DNA of 22,307 nucleotides from Hypsibius dujardini (taxonomy: Eukaryota; Tardigrada; Eutardigrada; Parachela; Hypsibiidae). Both the position numbers and the translations under genes were made by a program. Positions 1-9,871 of the stretch are shown here, one piece after another. The notes under the pieces are model-generated. The model did no database searches. It worked only from the letters and a program-made list of their open reading frames with translations, and had not been told where the DNA came from. The stretch is taken from assembly GCA_001579985.1 (NCBI GenBank), contig LRSR01007889.1, positions 1-22,307 on the forward strand, written 5' to 3'. The number at the start of each line of letters is the position of its first letter. Position 1 is the first letter of the stretch.

Positions 1-458
1 TGCTAAACTCAGTGCCAGTCTCAAATATTCACACCAGTCCCAGCATCATTTATTTTTACTGCAATAAAAAAACGTTTACATGAAATAATTGTCGCTTGTC
101 ACTTGTGTAGTTAGTTTTGAAAATTAAAAAATACCAAACTTTTTTCTTAACGTAGCTTTTATTGGTCAATCTAAGCAGAGTAAGTTAATCCAGTCAAATT
201 GGTTTGGTCTCGGCGTTTTGTCAGGAGAAAACAAAATGGGCTAACGAACCGTTTGATCTTCGTAGGGTGCCGGGTGGAACTGGCTAGATAGCACGAGGAC
301 GTCCTGTGCAACAGTCATGTTACCCTGACACGGTGCTGCTGTGGTGACTGCGAAAGGAAACGCGCACAGGAATGAATTTCGCAACAGAATAAAATAAGAA
401 GCGCATCATTTCCAAGCGAGATCTGATGTAGTAATGTCAGGCGCGTACAAAATATCAG

Positions 459-602
459 GGGGTGGAACTATGCGTCATTTCTGGAATATCATTCGTAAGT
501 TTCCGGTCGAGCTTCACATTGACTTTTAGCTCCGCCCCCTGAAGTCCAGAAACGATTCTGTTAATGCCAATCGATTACAAATTGAATTTTGAGAAGGACA
601 CT
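459..602. mobile_element. Decayed partial copy of the 15417-15853 MITE
   Basis: This stretch lines up with the centre and one arm of the palindromic element at 15417-15853. The shared blocks, in the same order, are a GG[TC]GGAACTATG block, GTCATTTCT, CTCCGCCCCCTG, a GATTCTG block, then CCAATCGATTACAAATTGAAT against TCAATCGATTCCAAATCGAAT. The other arm is missing, so this is a truncated non-autonomous DNA element. It codes for nothing. Confidence 0.7.
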
Positions 603-1100
603 GGCAAAATATTTTAAATTAAATCATTTTTCGAAATTGAACTTTTGCCCCTAGGGCACTTTTTACAAACTAATAAAATGGCTCGTTGACCGGGGGGGGG
701 GGGCATGAAACTGCCCCACCTGCCGGCCAGACCTCGGCACGCCACTTGCGCAGCATTGCTTATTGTTAATGTGCGGGTAATGCGAAACTCTTTACCGTAC
801 CTCCAATACGTAATGTCAAACCTAGGAAGATCGGCATGAGGATGAACAATTCCATATTGCAGTGGGGCCGGAAATTAGTCCGGACCATTTTAGCAGCTGA
901 AAAATATTGACGCAAGAAGCTGGATGAATTTTGGGGAAAAATGTTACACAAATTTGACAACAGGGAAAGATTGTTGGATGGTCCACAACTTTTGTGGCAG
1001 AAGAACAGACATAAAAACGTTCAACGATTTGTGATAACACCAGGTCGAAATAAAAATCGCTTTCCAATGACACGAACCGGTACAGAACGTTTATACTAAA

Positions 1101-1295
1101 GAGTCTCGACCACTTGGTGCCAGTTTTCAATGACCCCCGCATATTATGACTGCAGGGTAGCACAGTGTGTGCAGGCATAATAAACGGGTGGGACTAAATT
1201 GGCACCAAATGATCGAGACTCGATCGAAAGTTCTTATCACGACAGCAAACTCGGAAACTGATCAAAATGTTATCGTAAGGTTATTTGGTGCCAAT
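1101..1295. repeat. Nested inverted repeats around TTGGTGCCA
   Basis: ATTGGCACCAAAT at 1198-1210 has a perfect 13-nt reverse complement at 1283-1295. A second, imperfect partner lies at 1101-1126, where GAGTCTCGACCACTTGGTGCC mirrors GGCACCAAATGATCGAGACTC (about 1201-1221). The arms could form alternative hairpins. This could be a remnant of a fold-back transposon. No target-site duplication was found. Confidence 0.5.
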
Positions 1296-2109
1296 GCGCG
1301 GCAGTTGTTGCAATTGCGCCGATATGACAATACGTTTTTATCAGCGCATGCAAACGCTCAAATAAGACGATCGCATTTCGTTGCAAATCCGTTCCTGACG
1401 TAAACCTGAAAGTTGACCGAACAAACCAACATTTTTGCGAAATCTGAATTGTTAGCGAAAAATGGAGTAAAATTAAAAGAAAATATATTAATATAAAAGA
1501 TGACGTCATTGTCTGTGAAATTATCAACTTAATATTAATGTTTAGTTTTTTTATTCAGCTAAAACTATTGTCCACTGAAGTTTAATGGCAAAATTCTTGG
1601 TCGCTTATCTTCAATGGGCATAACTGCAATGCGATAACAAAAGGCGCTAACTGGTTTTTAGAAACACCGTGTTACTTCAAAGGAATTTAATTTCTGAAAA
1701 TTTGGCCTGTTCAGCATTTTGCGGCAAAATGCTTGGAAAGATTAGCTCACCCGGCAGACAATGTATCGATCTCCTCCTCCCTTCCGGTGATATGTGTATG
1801 TGCCGAAATTAATTCTGGACACAGCGAGCCAGACACATTTACTTAAGCTGCTGGCGTTTTGAGCGGCAAGGCATGGACAGAATCTCTCGCCGCTGCCTGC
1901 TGGCCATCCCAGCATTCACTGAGGAAGTGGCCCTGTCAAATGCACACGCGACTCGATCGGCATTTAAGGGCCACTTAATACTGCCACAGCAACCTGGACT
2001 CTACATGAAGCTGCAACATTCTTTGCACTCTTTCCTCAACCAATAAAAAATATCGCTCCTTTATACTTGCCAACACTCGTAGAAATTTGGAGGTTCCTAG
2101 TCCAATGCG

Positions 2110-4759
2110 ATGTCTTTTAATTTGGTCGAGTCTACCGATGGGGTTGATCATTACTCTACTGCACCTGCAATTGGCTGGTACGATGGGCGCATTATGCCGA
2201 TTCAAAGTAAGACAGCTCGGGTATCACTGCTTTTTCTAAATATTTCTTTCAAAAGTTATATTTTGGATAGCGATTAAGTGAAAATTGGTTGGTGACCTGT
2301 CAATTTTAACGTAATGTGCCATATTTGTTTTAGAACACGGTGCGTTCACTCTGGTCCGGGGAATAGGGCGCAACCTTTCCGCGAGTATCTCTCTGCTTGA
2401 TCATCTAGCGCGCAGCTTCTCACTTCGGAATGCGGCTTTCGGATTGGCGGATCAATCTCCCTGCAATCCTGCTCGCAAGGGGCAGGATCACGCAGATTCC
2501 ACGGGCAACGAAGAACCCGATTCCTCTTCAATTTTAGGTGTGACGAAGATGAACTATTTTTCATGTCGAATTTTTTCATGTCAATTCTTAAACACATTTT
2601 TTATAGGTGCTCTAGAAATGAATTCCTCCGATGATCAGAGGAACGGATCCAGCGCGAAACTTACTTCTAAATCCTGGGAATCGCCTCCTAATGTGCAGTT
2701 AAAGGTTTTCTCCTCATGGCCTGTCAAAAGTAATCCCAAAATCCGCCGCGGATTATCTCGGCGAGCTGTTTTTTCCGACATTCAACGGCAAAAATTGGAG
2801 GACCAATTCTTAGTGCAAAAATACATCAGCAAACCGGACCGAAAAAAACTAGCGGAATCGCTCGGCCTTAAAGATTCTCAGGTAGAGTTTTTTTTTACAG
2901 TAAGTTTTTCAGATCATTGAAAATATAAAAAGTTATTATAATTATGCTACCTGAATTTAATATCTGATTATTTACTGACTGCATAATAAAATAGTTTGAC
3001 CGATAAAACTCTTCAGTTTAAATTCTTTCTTTTTTTTATTATTAAATATCTTTACTAAAATAAAAAGTAGAACTTTCAGGTGCACAATAAAGACACACAT
3101 AAAGACACGCCAAATCGGAGATGCTTCGTTATCGATTGAATTGAACATTTCCGAGTCAGACATTGCTTTACATGCCGTGCCATTAAGAAAGGAATACAAT
3201 GAATGCTCAAGTCGGTCGCAGAGCTTGTGTCGAGCAGCATCGTGACTGGTGTATTCGATTACGAAGTATTCATTTTGAAAGTAATCGCCATTTTAAATGG
3301 AAACTACTGGGGGATAATGATAAAACAAACACAGATGAATTTTTCTCATGCCCCAAAAGAGGACGCACTGATCGAGCAGCAGCGTCTCATTCTCTTCCTT
3401 AATTTGTAATTCATAGATGTGTGTGCTGCTGAATTGCACATGTGCGCCATTAGGCGAAGAACAGTATAAAATGTGATTGGCCTCAAATGCTATTTGAAAC
3501 CGTTATGTCCATCGCATCACAATCAAATACAGGGTCCACCACGAACATTGAATAGTTTTCAAACGGTGGCCACGCAAACTGAGCGCACACTGACGCCAAC
3601 CTCACAAATGACAAAAACGCCAAATCTGAAGCCTGAATTAAGTTTATAATAAAAAATATTCGAAATCTCACACAGGAAGTCTTCTTAAGATCGCGGACTA
3701 TAACGGCCGATTTTGCTTTTTACCACGGACTCAGTGGGTTGATTGGTTGATTGGTTGATTGTGTTAGTAATTCCTTTGAAATTCTGCCTTCCCGTCAAGT
3801 GCTTTTAGAGGCAATGTAGCAAACAAAGTGACTCTAACAGAATCACACATAAAATATGTGTTCTCTGTGAAACTTAAAATGTTGTAGGGGCGGAGCTAGT
3901 TCTTCTTTTGCGCCAGTTCTTTTTTTCTTAAAAATTTCCTGCTACATCTGAAGAAACGATAGAACTTGGATTTTATAACGAAACTGTCATGATATTTTAC
4001 AATAAGCGGTTTTTCGTTTAAGCTCCAAACACAATTTGCGGAACTGAAGTTCGTTGTATACTTTTCGGCTTAGTTGGCGGGTGTAAAAGTACCACTTTTT
4101 CAAGACAAAATTCTTCAACAGCACAATTATTGTCGGATTCGTTTCAAATCAAGTTTTAACTGATCTTAATTTACTGAAGTTATAAATATTACTCAATATT
4201 CGTGGTGGACCCTGTAGAAGAATGACGGACGGAAACCGTTAGTTGTCCTACTAAGACGTAAGAAGAGAAAACCAAAGTGCTGCGAACTGATCTTCCTACA
4301 ACAAAAAAGCACATTTCGTTTCGTTTTTCGGATTCGTTTCAGATCGAGTTTTAACTGATCTTAACTTACTGCCCTCTTTACCACTGAAATTAGTTTTCAG
4401 TTTCCCACACTCATGAATGTCGGAGGGAGTTATAAATATTACTCAATATTCATGGTGGACCCTGTGGATTCACAATTTACGCTGAAGAAACAGAATATTT
4501 GTTAGCACAAATTTCCTTCTTCTTTTAGGTGAAAGTGTGGTTCCAGAATAGACGCATGGTAAGGCCTAATAAACAAATCGCGGTATTATTTTAGCGGGTA
4601 GATTTTGAACAGGCGTATTACATTCCTATTGAATATTACATTCCTCAGAAATGGCGCAATACAAAGGAGCGGGAATTCATGAGCTCGAACAACCGCTTCA
4701 CCACTCGCGACATTGCCGACAATCACATCCGGAAGTTCTTAGTGGATGATGACGGCTAA
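2110..4759 (+). CDS. dbx: Dbx-type homeobox transcription factor, five exons
   Basis: Homeodomain DNA-binding protein of the Dbx (developing brain homeobox) family, a nuclear repressor that patterns neurons. Model: 2110-2206, 2334-2537, 2607-2881, 4529-4558, 4649-4759. All introns are GT-AG, phases agree and the total is 717 nt (238 codons plus stop). The homeodomain is residues 149-208: RRAVFSDIQR, KYISKPDRKK, LGLKDSQ, VKVWFQNRRM and KWRNTKERE, which follow vertebrate Dbx1/2 closely; N51 of the recognition helix is present. Residues 51-57 (ISLLDHL) could be a weak eh1-like repressor motif. Introns cut the homeodomain after positions 44 and 54, leaving a 30-nt microexon. Only 30 residues follow the homeodomain, short for Dbx. 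The homeodomain exons are firm; exon 1 (ATG 2110, with 2194 as an alternative) rests on donor AAA|GTAAGA and phase fit alone. Confidence 0.88.
2538..2606 (+). other. 69-nt in-frame intron of the Dbx gene
   Basis: Donor TTTTAG|GTGTGA and acceptor TTTTTATAG|GTGCTC bound an AT-rich 69-nt stretch. It is a multiple of three without a stop, so retention would add 23 residues, rich in Phe and Cys, to the protein. The base composition and the pyrimidine-rich acceptor argue that it is an intron. Confidence 0.65.
3530..4214. mobile_element. MITE with TA target duplication (Tc1/mariner-like)
   Basis: The left end CAGGGTCCACCACGAACATT is mirrored at the right end by ATATTCGTGGTGGACCCTG, giving terminal inverted repeats of about 27 bp with two or three mismatches. 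Both ends are flanked by TA (3528-3529 and 4215-4216), the target duplication expected of Tc1/mariner-type transposases. The 685-bp interior has no transposase frame, so the element is non-autonomous. Confidence 0.75.
4326..4464. mobile_element. Truncated second copy of the 3530-4214 element's right end
   Basis: It repeats the last 85 bp or so of the preceding element (CGGATTCGTTTCA, GTTTTAACTGATCTTAA, AGTTATAAATATTACTCAAT, GGTGGACCCTG). About 55 extra bases, starting CCCTCTTTACCACTG, sit between the ACTG and AGTTATAAAT blocks. The left end is missing and no TA follows the right end. It ends 64 bp before the microexon of the homeobox gene. Confidence 0.7.
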
Positions 4760-5747
4760 CGGGCGTGACTTGATAGTGGCGCTGCAATTTCAATCACAGC
4801 GTCAACACGAACAACCTTTTTCGCCGCTTTCATCGCACTAAACGTTGTTTTGAAAAACATTAGTGAATATTTCACATTGTCATATATTCGAAATTTCGCG
4901 ATCACCAAAAGAGATGATTTGAAAACAAAATTGAGTCGTCATTTTTCAGTGGCTGTGTGATTGTCTTATCCAGTAGTTAAATTGTTGCTCTGAAGTAATA
5001 GTCGTTTTTATTTGATTTGTCGATGAAATTCAGACGAGCCAATTTTTTCCCGTTGTTTGCAATTTCATTATTAGCCTGTTTATCAAGCTTCACCGTCGGA
5101 CGTGATGTACTAGTAATTCCCAAGTTCCTGGTACAACTGGATGCCTGAGATGGCATATCATAAATTGGGAGAGTAATGACAAGTCTTTAATCTCTTGCAA
5201 CATCAATAATGATTATTTGATTTAGAATCGACAATCGCCGAGTATATTACAACTCGATGCATAACATGGCCATGCTGAGATGACGTTACGGTTAAGCTCA
5301 TGAACAACTCTGGCTTGATTGTGTGATCTGCCCCGCGGATACCCGATGTCATTTACAGGCCATTTAGCCAACTGAAGGACGAATTGACGAAAGAGGCTGT
5401 TCTTATTTTGATTTTTGGTTGCTTTCGGTATTTATCATACATATTACATAAATAGATGCGTACCGGGTTCGGGAATGCTTTTGAGACAAACTTAGAACCG
5501 TCATTTCTCGGTCACTACTGATCCCACTGCCCTAAATGTTTTTTTTTTGTTACAACGCCTGTCTATGTGAGCATCCACTACAGGCCAAAAAAAGCATTCC
5601 CGAACCCGGTAAAAGGGAAAGTTTTACGAGAAATCACCAGAAAAATTATTTACATATAAAATGAGCGTTTTGACATTTCCAATATCTCGTTGATCAACAG
5701 AAATTTTTATCCGAGTGTTATGTTGTTGCGTAGTATTTTACCGGACG
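4760..5747. other. Intergenic stretch between Dbx and paralogue A
   Basis: No coding exon was recognised. The only structured item is the small TA-flanked MITE at 5463-5609. This stretch must hold the 3' ends of two converging genes, but I found no convincing AATAAA close to either stop codon. Confidence 0.6.
5463..5609. mobile_element. 147-bp MITE with near-perfect terminal inverted repeats and TA duplication
   Basis: CCGGGTTCGGGAATGCTTTT at the left is matched exactly by the reverse complement AAAAGCATTCCCGAACCCGG at the right. TA dinucleotides flank both sides (5461-5462, 5610-5611). The interior, with a T9 run, has no coding capacity. Size, ends and TA duplication fit a Tc1/mariner-derived MITE. 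Confidence 0.8.
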
Positions 5748-8290
5748 TCAACCTAACGCCGTGACGTAGGTCTCGAACCCGTCAAGTTTCTCATGCAACG
5801 GCCAGAAGAGCACAAAATGCGCCGGGTACTCTGGAGTCGTTGAAAAATGATACCGATGCAGGGGAAAAGTCAGTTCACCGCCACCACCTCCCACCTTCGC
5901 CAAATCCATGTCATAATCAGCGGCCTTGTGCCCGTAATGATCCATCACAAAGAGGAACAGGCCTTCCGGTTTGACTTTATCCGACAAAGCCGAAAAATAC
6001 GTAACGATGTCCGAACTCTTCCAAGACTTTGTCTCGGACGTTTTCCTTTTATCAGCCCAAAAAACGAGCGCCTTCTTCATCGACTTTGACCCTTCCCGGC
6101 AACAAACCAACCGACCAAACTGAAACGACTTTTCGTGCAGATTTGTCTCTTTTATGGAAGTCGTTCGTTTCTTCCCAGAATAGGCGGTGCTGCCAATGGT
6201 TTTGTGAACCATTTCAGCTCGCCTATCCCGGTCGATGTAATCGTAGTCGACGGTCGCGTCCGTGTCCGTCTTCTGGCGTCGAAAAATGACCACTGACCAC
6301 TCGAACAGTGGGTGTGTCCTGCGTAAATGTTCCGCAAGTCGTGCGGCGGAATTTTCTTTTCGTATCAATATTTTAGACGTTTTGGGAAGTGCGGATAGAT
6401 ACCTATTGGTATGGAGAAAACAACCAATATCAATGCATGAGTTAGTTTTTTGTCAGTTATGTCGCGACTAGCTATATCAATGAGTAGCTTTTATCATTAC
6501 CATTAGTTGTCCATTATATCTTAATTGTCTTCTTCCATTAGCTACTTCTTTTTCTTTCCATCAACCTTTGGCTACCTCGTTTCTCTCTCGTCTCTTGTCT
6601 TCTGTAGTATATAATCTGATGTATGTGTGACAGTCCATAGTAATATTCCCTTTTCTCTCTCGTCTCTTGTCTTCTGTAGTATATGATCTGATGTATGTGT
6701 GACAGTCCACAGTAATATTCTCGTTTCTCTCTCGTCTCTTGTCTTCTGTAGTATATAATCTGATGTATGTGTGACAGTCCACAGTAATATTCTCGTTTCT
6801 CTCTCGTCTCTTGTCTTCTGTAGTATATAATCGGATGTATGTGTGACAGTCCCTAGTAATATTCTCGTTTCTCTCTCGTCTCTTGTCTTCTGTAGTATAT
6901 AATCTGATGTATGTGTGACAGTCCATAGTAATATTCTCGTTTCTCTTTTCTCTTTTCTCTATTCGTTCCTTTCGTGCTACGCTGCAACTAAAATTAGTTA
7001 ATGATGATGTTTGTTTAACTTTTTTTTTAGTAGCTAAAACTTTGCTTGACTGTAATGAAACTGGTTTAAATCGTGCAGTCTAGTTTTTTGCTCAGAAACT
7101 GAAAACAATTCAAATGTATTTGACTCGTTACAGTTTGATTTGTAATTTAGTATAGTTACGCAATCAGTATGAATGTACCGTTGAACTTCCCCGCCGATGT
7201 GATTGCAGCGAGTCATTCCGTTTGCGAGGTCACAGAAGAGATGTTGGCTGTCTTCACACGGCCGAAAACGAGCAATTGATTGCAAACGGGAATGAGTCTC
7301 CTTGAGTTCGGCTTCCATCTCACGTACAAGCTTTAACAGAGCATGAGCATCCAAGCCTTGCGTTTTCCTTTCTAGAAGCACGCGATCAAGGGTCTCGTCG
7401 TTGTTTGCAGATCGTAGAGAGCTTAATATTCCACTATCTTTAAGGTATTGATAAGCCGAGTACACGCAGCAGGCGACGCAGATATCCCTCGAAATTATCC
7501 GCCTAAACCGTGCGGAGATAAAAGTGTTTGATTTATTTGTTTTGCAATGCAGACTCTCTCCTAGTGCTAACTCCGGTAAATGAGACGGACCAAATATTTC
7601 GAATTTATTTTAAATAAAATATTTTCAACATCTTCCTTGCCCCTTTAAGTAAACCTTTTTTTAAATTAGAATAAAAGCTTCAGAAGTATAGAATTTTAGA
7701 ATTAAATAAAAATTATTCTTGATCATTATTTTGACTAGCATTTTAGTTAGTCAAATGAGACACGATTCAAGTAGAAAGTCCGAATTCTTCTACCTCCATT
7801 CTTGGAAGAGGATTGGATTGAACTCGCAGGCCTCCGCAATCTCCTCCAACATTTTCCGTCCAGAGCATCCTGTAACAATTTGTCCGTGGATTTCAGTCAT
7901 CGCAACCTCTGGATCGTTGACTTGATAAGCCTCCAGAAACAACTGAACGGACGTTTCGCGCGTGACATTTTTTAGATATTCAATGCAGGGCTCCTTAGTT
8001 TGTTCTATTGTAGAACTTGCCGCTCGGTATTCCCTCACTAGACCCTCCCAAAGAAATGTGTCAGGGTCGTGTGGAGTTGCACTACACATTCGGGTTAAAT
8101 TATGAAAGCATCGCTGAGTTTGGCCGTCGAAATTATCAGCTGATTGGACGATCGGTTGTTCCTCATTACGATCGCCACTCCAACGCAGCTGTAACTTTGG
8201 AAGGTCACATATGATTTTTGGATGAATCAGCGCATCAAGCAAACCTACAGATTCGGAAAAGTAATAAGATGCACTTGTAACAAATTCCAT
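5748..8290 (-). CDS. Paralogue A: unrecognised 491-residue protein, three exons
   Basis: I do not recognise this family. Exons on the minus strand: 8290-7794, 7502-7179, 6402-5748. Donors TGGAG|GTAGAA and CAACG|GTACAT and acceptors TTTAG|G and AATAG|G join at phase 2 both times, and the total of 1476 nt closes in frame. ATG at 8290 starts the protein. There is no obvious signal peptide or long membrane helix. It is homologous to paralogue B at 14536-17511: a K-x-L-x(3-6)-C segment near residue 145, a helical region ending in a Cys triad C248/C256/C265 with an adjacent Gln-His, then LFEWSVV (about 306), LVCCRE (about 372), FWAD (388-391), LTFPLH (451-456) and VLFWP (471-475). A run of five Gly precedes LTFPLH. 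Cytosolic location is only an inference. The exon joins are supported by the homology as well as by phase. Confidence 0.78.
6403..7178 (-). other. Intron 2 of paralogue A
   Basis: 776-nt intron holding the 72-bp minisatellite and a CT-rich tail. Its ends are phase-matched (CAACG|GTACAT to AATAG|G) and restore an Arg codon in a segment that aligns with paralogue B (GGEVQ-R-YLSAL against GAKVYRAL). Confidence 0.7.
6572..6955. repeat. 72-bp minisatellite, five near-identical copies
   Basis: The GACAGTCC landmark recurs at 6629, 6701, 6773, 6845 and 6917, a period of exactly 72. Copies differ at only a few bases. Because 72 is a multiple of three, the minus strand stays open through all copies, reading a 24-residue repeat (6926-6561) that begins DCHTYIRLYTTEDK. 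It lies inside a well-supported intron of paralogue A, so I treat it as non-coding. Confidence 0.9.
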
Positions 8291-9871
8291 ATTGACATAA
8301 TATAAATGAGCTCAACAGAAGTGCAGCCCTTCAAATGCTCCAATAATCGTGCACAACCACGACGTGGTACTATCACCATAGTTCTTTAATAATTGTCAAA
8401 TTATCATGTGGTCATGTGTAGTTGTAATCGCAAGTTACAACGTGTATAACCTTCGCACGTCGCTGAGTGACCATAAAATGGGGCTGAGAGTTGTGCGATA
8501 AGATTGGAGCAATCAATCCTATCATGTACCACCTGATGTGTAAGAAGAATATGCATCTCTCACTGCTTCGAGTTGTGATCAATCTTTTTAAAGAAACGTT
8601 TTGTCAAAACAAAACTCGTTGAGAAGTTTAATAAAATCTGTGTCGCCTCTTTTTGTCAGCTCCAATTTTGGCTCCATGCTATCCAAAAAAAGCATTTAAC
8701 AAATCGTATTTGTAATTTATTCCGACAAATGTTCAAATATCGGTTTGCTTCCTCGTTATTTCTTTGAGAGACTTGATTTACACGTCCAGTACAGTCAGTC
8801 CCAAGTTGTCATCCGGTTGCACAAAAACAAGTATGCGCATGCAGTTCCAGTTATGGCAGGCCGATAGTGTCAATCGGTAACTCACTAGTAAGCTCAGTTA
8901 AAAGTTTTGGCTACCTTGGCCAAATAACAAATGCAAAAGATCAGTATTTCATTCGGACAATTCCTTGTTAAAAGTACGCGCAGTCGATACCTGAAGGTTG
9001 GAGGGAATTGTTGTTACACTGATTTCAAGTGACTGAACATCTGTTTAGCCACAAGTGTCACTGCCCTCTAGACGAAATGTCATTTTTGTAACTTATCGAT
9101 TGTAGAATTATCATGGCGTTTGGAAAGCAAATCCCTCGGGATTCCCTTGTTTTTTTTTAATTTGTTAATCTTTGACAGTCTTTTTGAGTTCAGTAATTAC
9201 TGCGGTGTTGGGAGTTCGTGATTGGTCGGTAGGCGTGGTTTGCTTGACCAGTGTGCATTTAGGGGAGGAGTTTGAGTTATTTTTTAAGCCGTGAAATGGA
9301 CAACAGGATAATAAATTATTATTTGAAAAACACAAATATCAACAAGATCAAACTGGAGAACAACTTCGAAAAAGGAATTTTAAGGAAACTTCCAAACCAT
9401 CAACAGTTCATGATTGGCTGGCTAGCTCTGGCATGCCAGATGATTTTTGCGAGACCACGCCCAAAATAACACTCGTCTGGCAATGTTTTGCGAAATGTTT
9501 GGTGTGTGTTCATAGTTCCTCTTGCAAAATGTCATACGGCAATTGTTATATGCGCATCGATAGTGAACATCACGTCACAATTGAAGTGTTCTTCTGGCAA
9601 ATAACACGGACTATGAACGTAGCATTGCATTACATTCATCCGGGATCGAAATCGAAGGAAATCGTCTACGATGGCTTCTCTTGATGATTTGTCGGTGTCT
9701 CGGGGAAACCTGATTGGAGAAACGGCAGTCGTCTGCTCGACTTGATGGGGCGTCTTGAACTGCAGAATATTCAATAAAAAATATGAAAGAATCAGACCAG
9801 AAAGCTCAAGCGAACTCCTCGAATCGAACGAAATGTTGAAGATATAAAAGTTTCAAAATTAAAGACCTCAT
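8291..9871. other. Intergenic stretch between paralogue A and QPCT
   Basis: Holds the 5' flank of paralogue A and the 3' flank of the QPCT gene, both on the minus strand. Short open frames at 9272-9469, 9433-9684 (+) and 9774-9532 (-) have no recognisable product and no splice-matched partner. No inverted-repeat element was seen. Confidence 0.55.

Larger units (their letters stand above)
1..2109. other. 5' intergenic stretch without a recognised gene
   Basis: No open frame here resembles a known protein. The longest (minus strand, 822-1178) has no homology I can name and no splice-matched partner. The stretch contains a decayed MITE fragment (459-602), a run of 12 G (692-703) and inverted TTGGTGCCA-type hairpins (1101-1295). 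A short ORF with a real ATG lies at 1873-2046 (+), just upstream of the Dbx gene, but no good splice donor follows it and it does not match Dbx N-termini. Promoter elements of the homeobox gene probably lie towards the right end, but I cannot point to them. Confidence 0.6.
2882..4528 (+). other. Long Dbx intron within the homeodomain
   Basis: Intron of 1647 nt, donor CAG|GTAGAG, acceptor TTCTTTTAG|GTG. It is AT-rich and contains two related inverted-repeat elements (3530-4214 and 4326-4464) and a TTGATTGG triplication at 3739-3761. Short frames at 3199-3409 have no recognisable product. Confidence 0.75.

Noticed and set aside
822-1178. 118-codon minus-strand frame
   Set aside because: No recognisable domain, no splice partner, and overlaps inverted repeats; likely chance.
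1873-2046. 57-codon ORF as the first Dbx exon
   Set aside because: It ends in a stop with no good donor, and ATG 2110 gives a phase-matched first exon instead.
3883-4030. GGGGCGGAGCTAG block as another copy of the palindromic MITE
   Set aside because: Only a dozen bases match the shared GC block; flanks do not align, and the segment lies inside a different MITE.
6561-6926. 121-codon minus-strand frame with 24-residue repeats as a gene
   Set aside because: It lies inside an intron with phase-matched ends and comes from a 72-bp minisatellite; no start context or homologue was seen.
8291-8660. Possible second LTR (AATAAA near 8631)
   Set aside because: No matching TG/CA ends or target duplication could be found.
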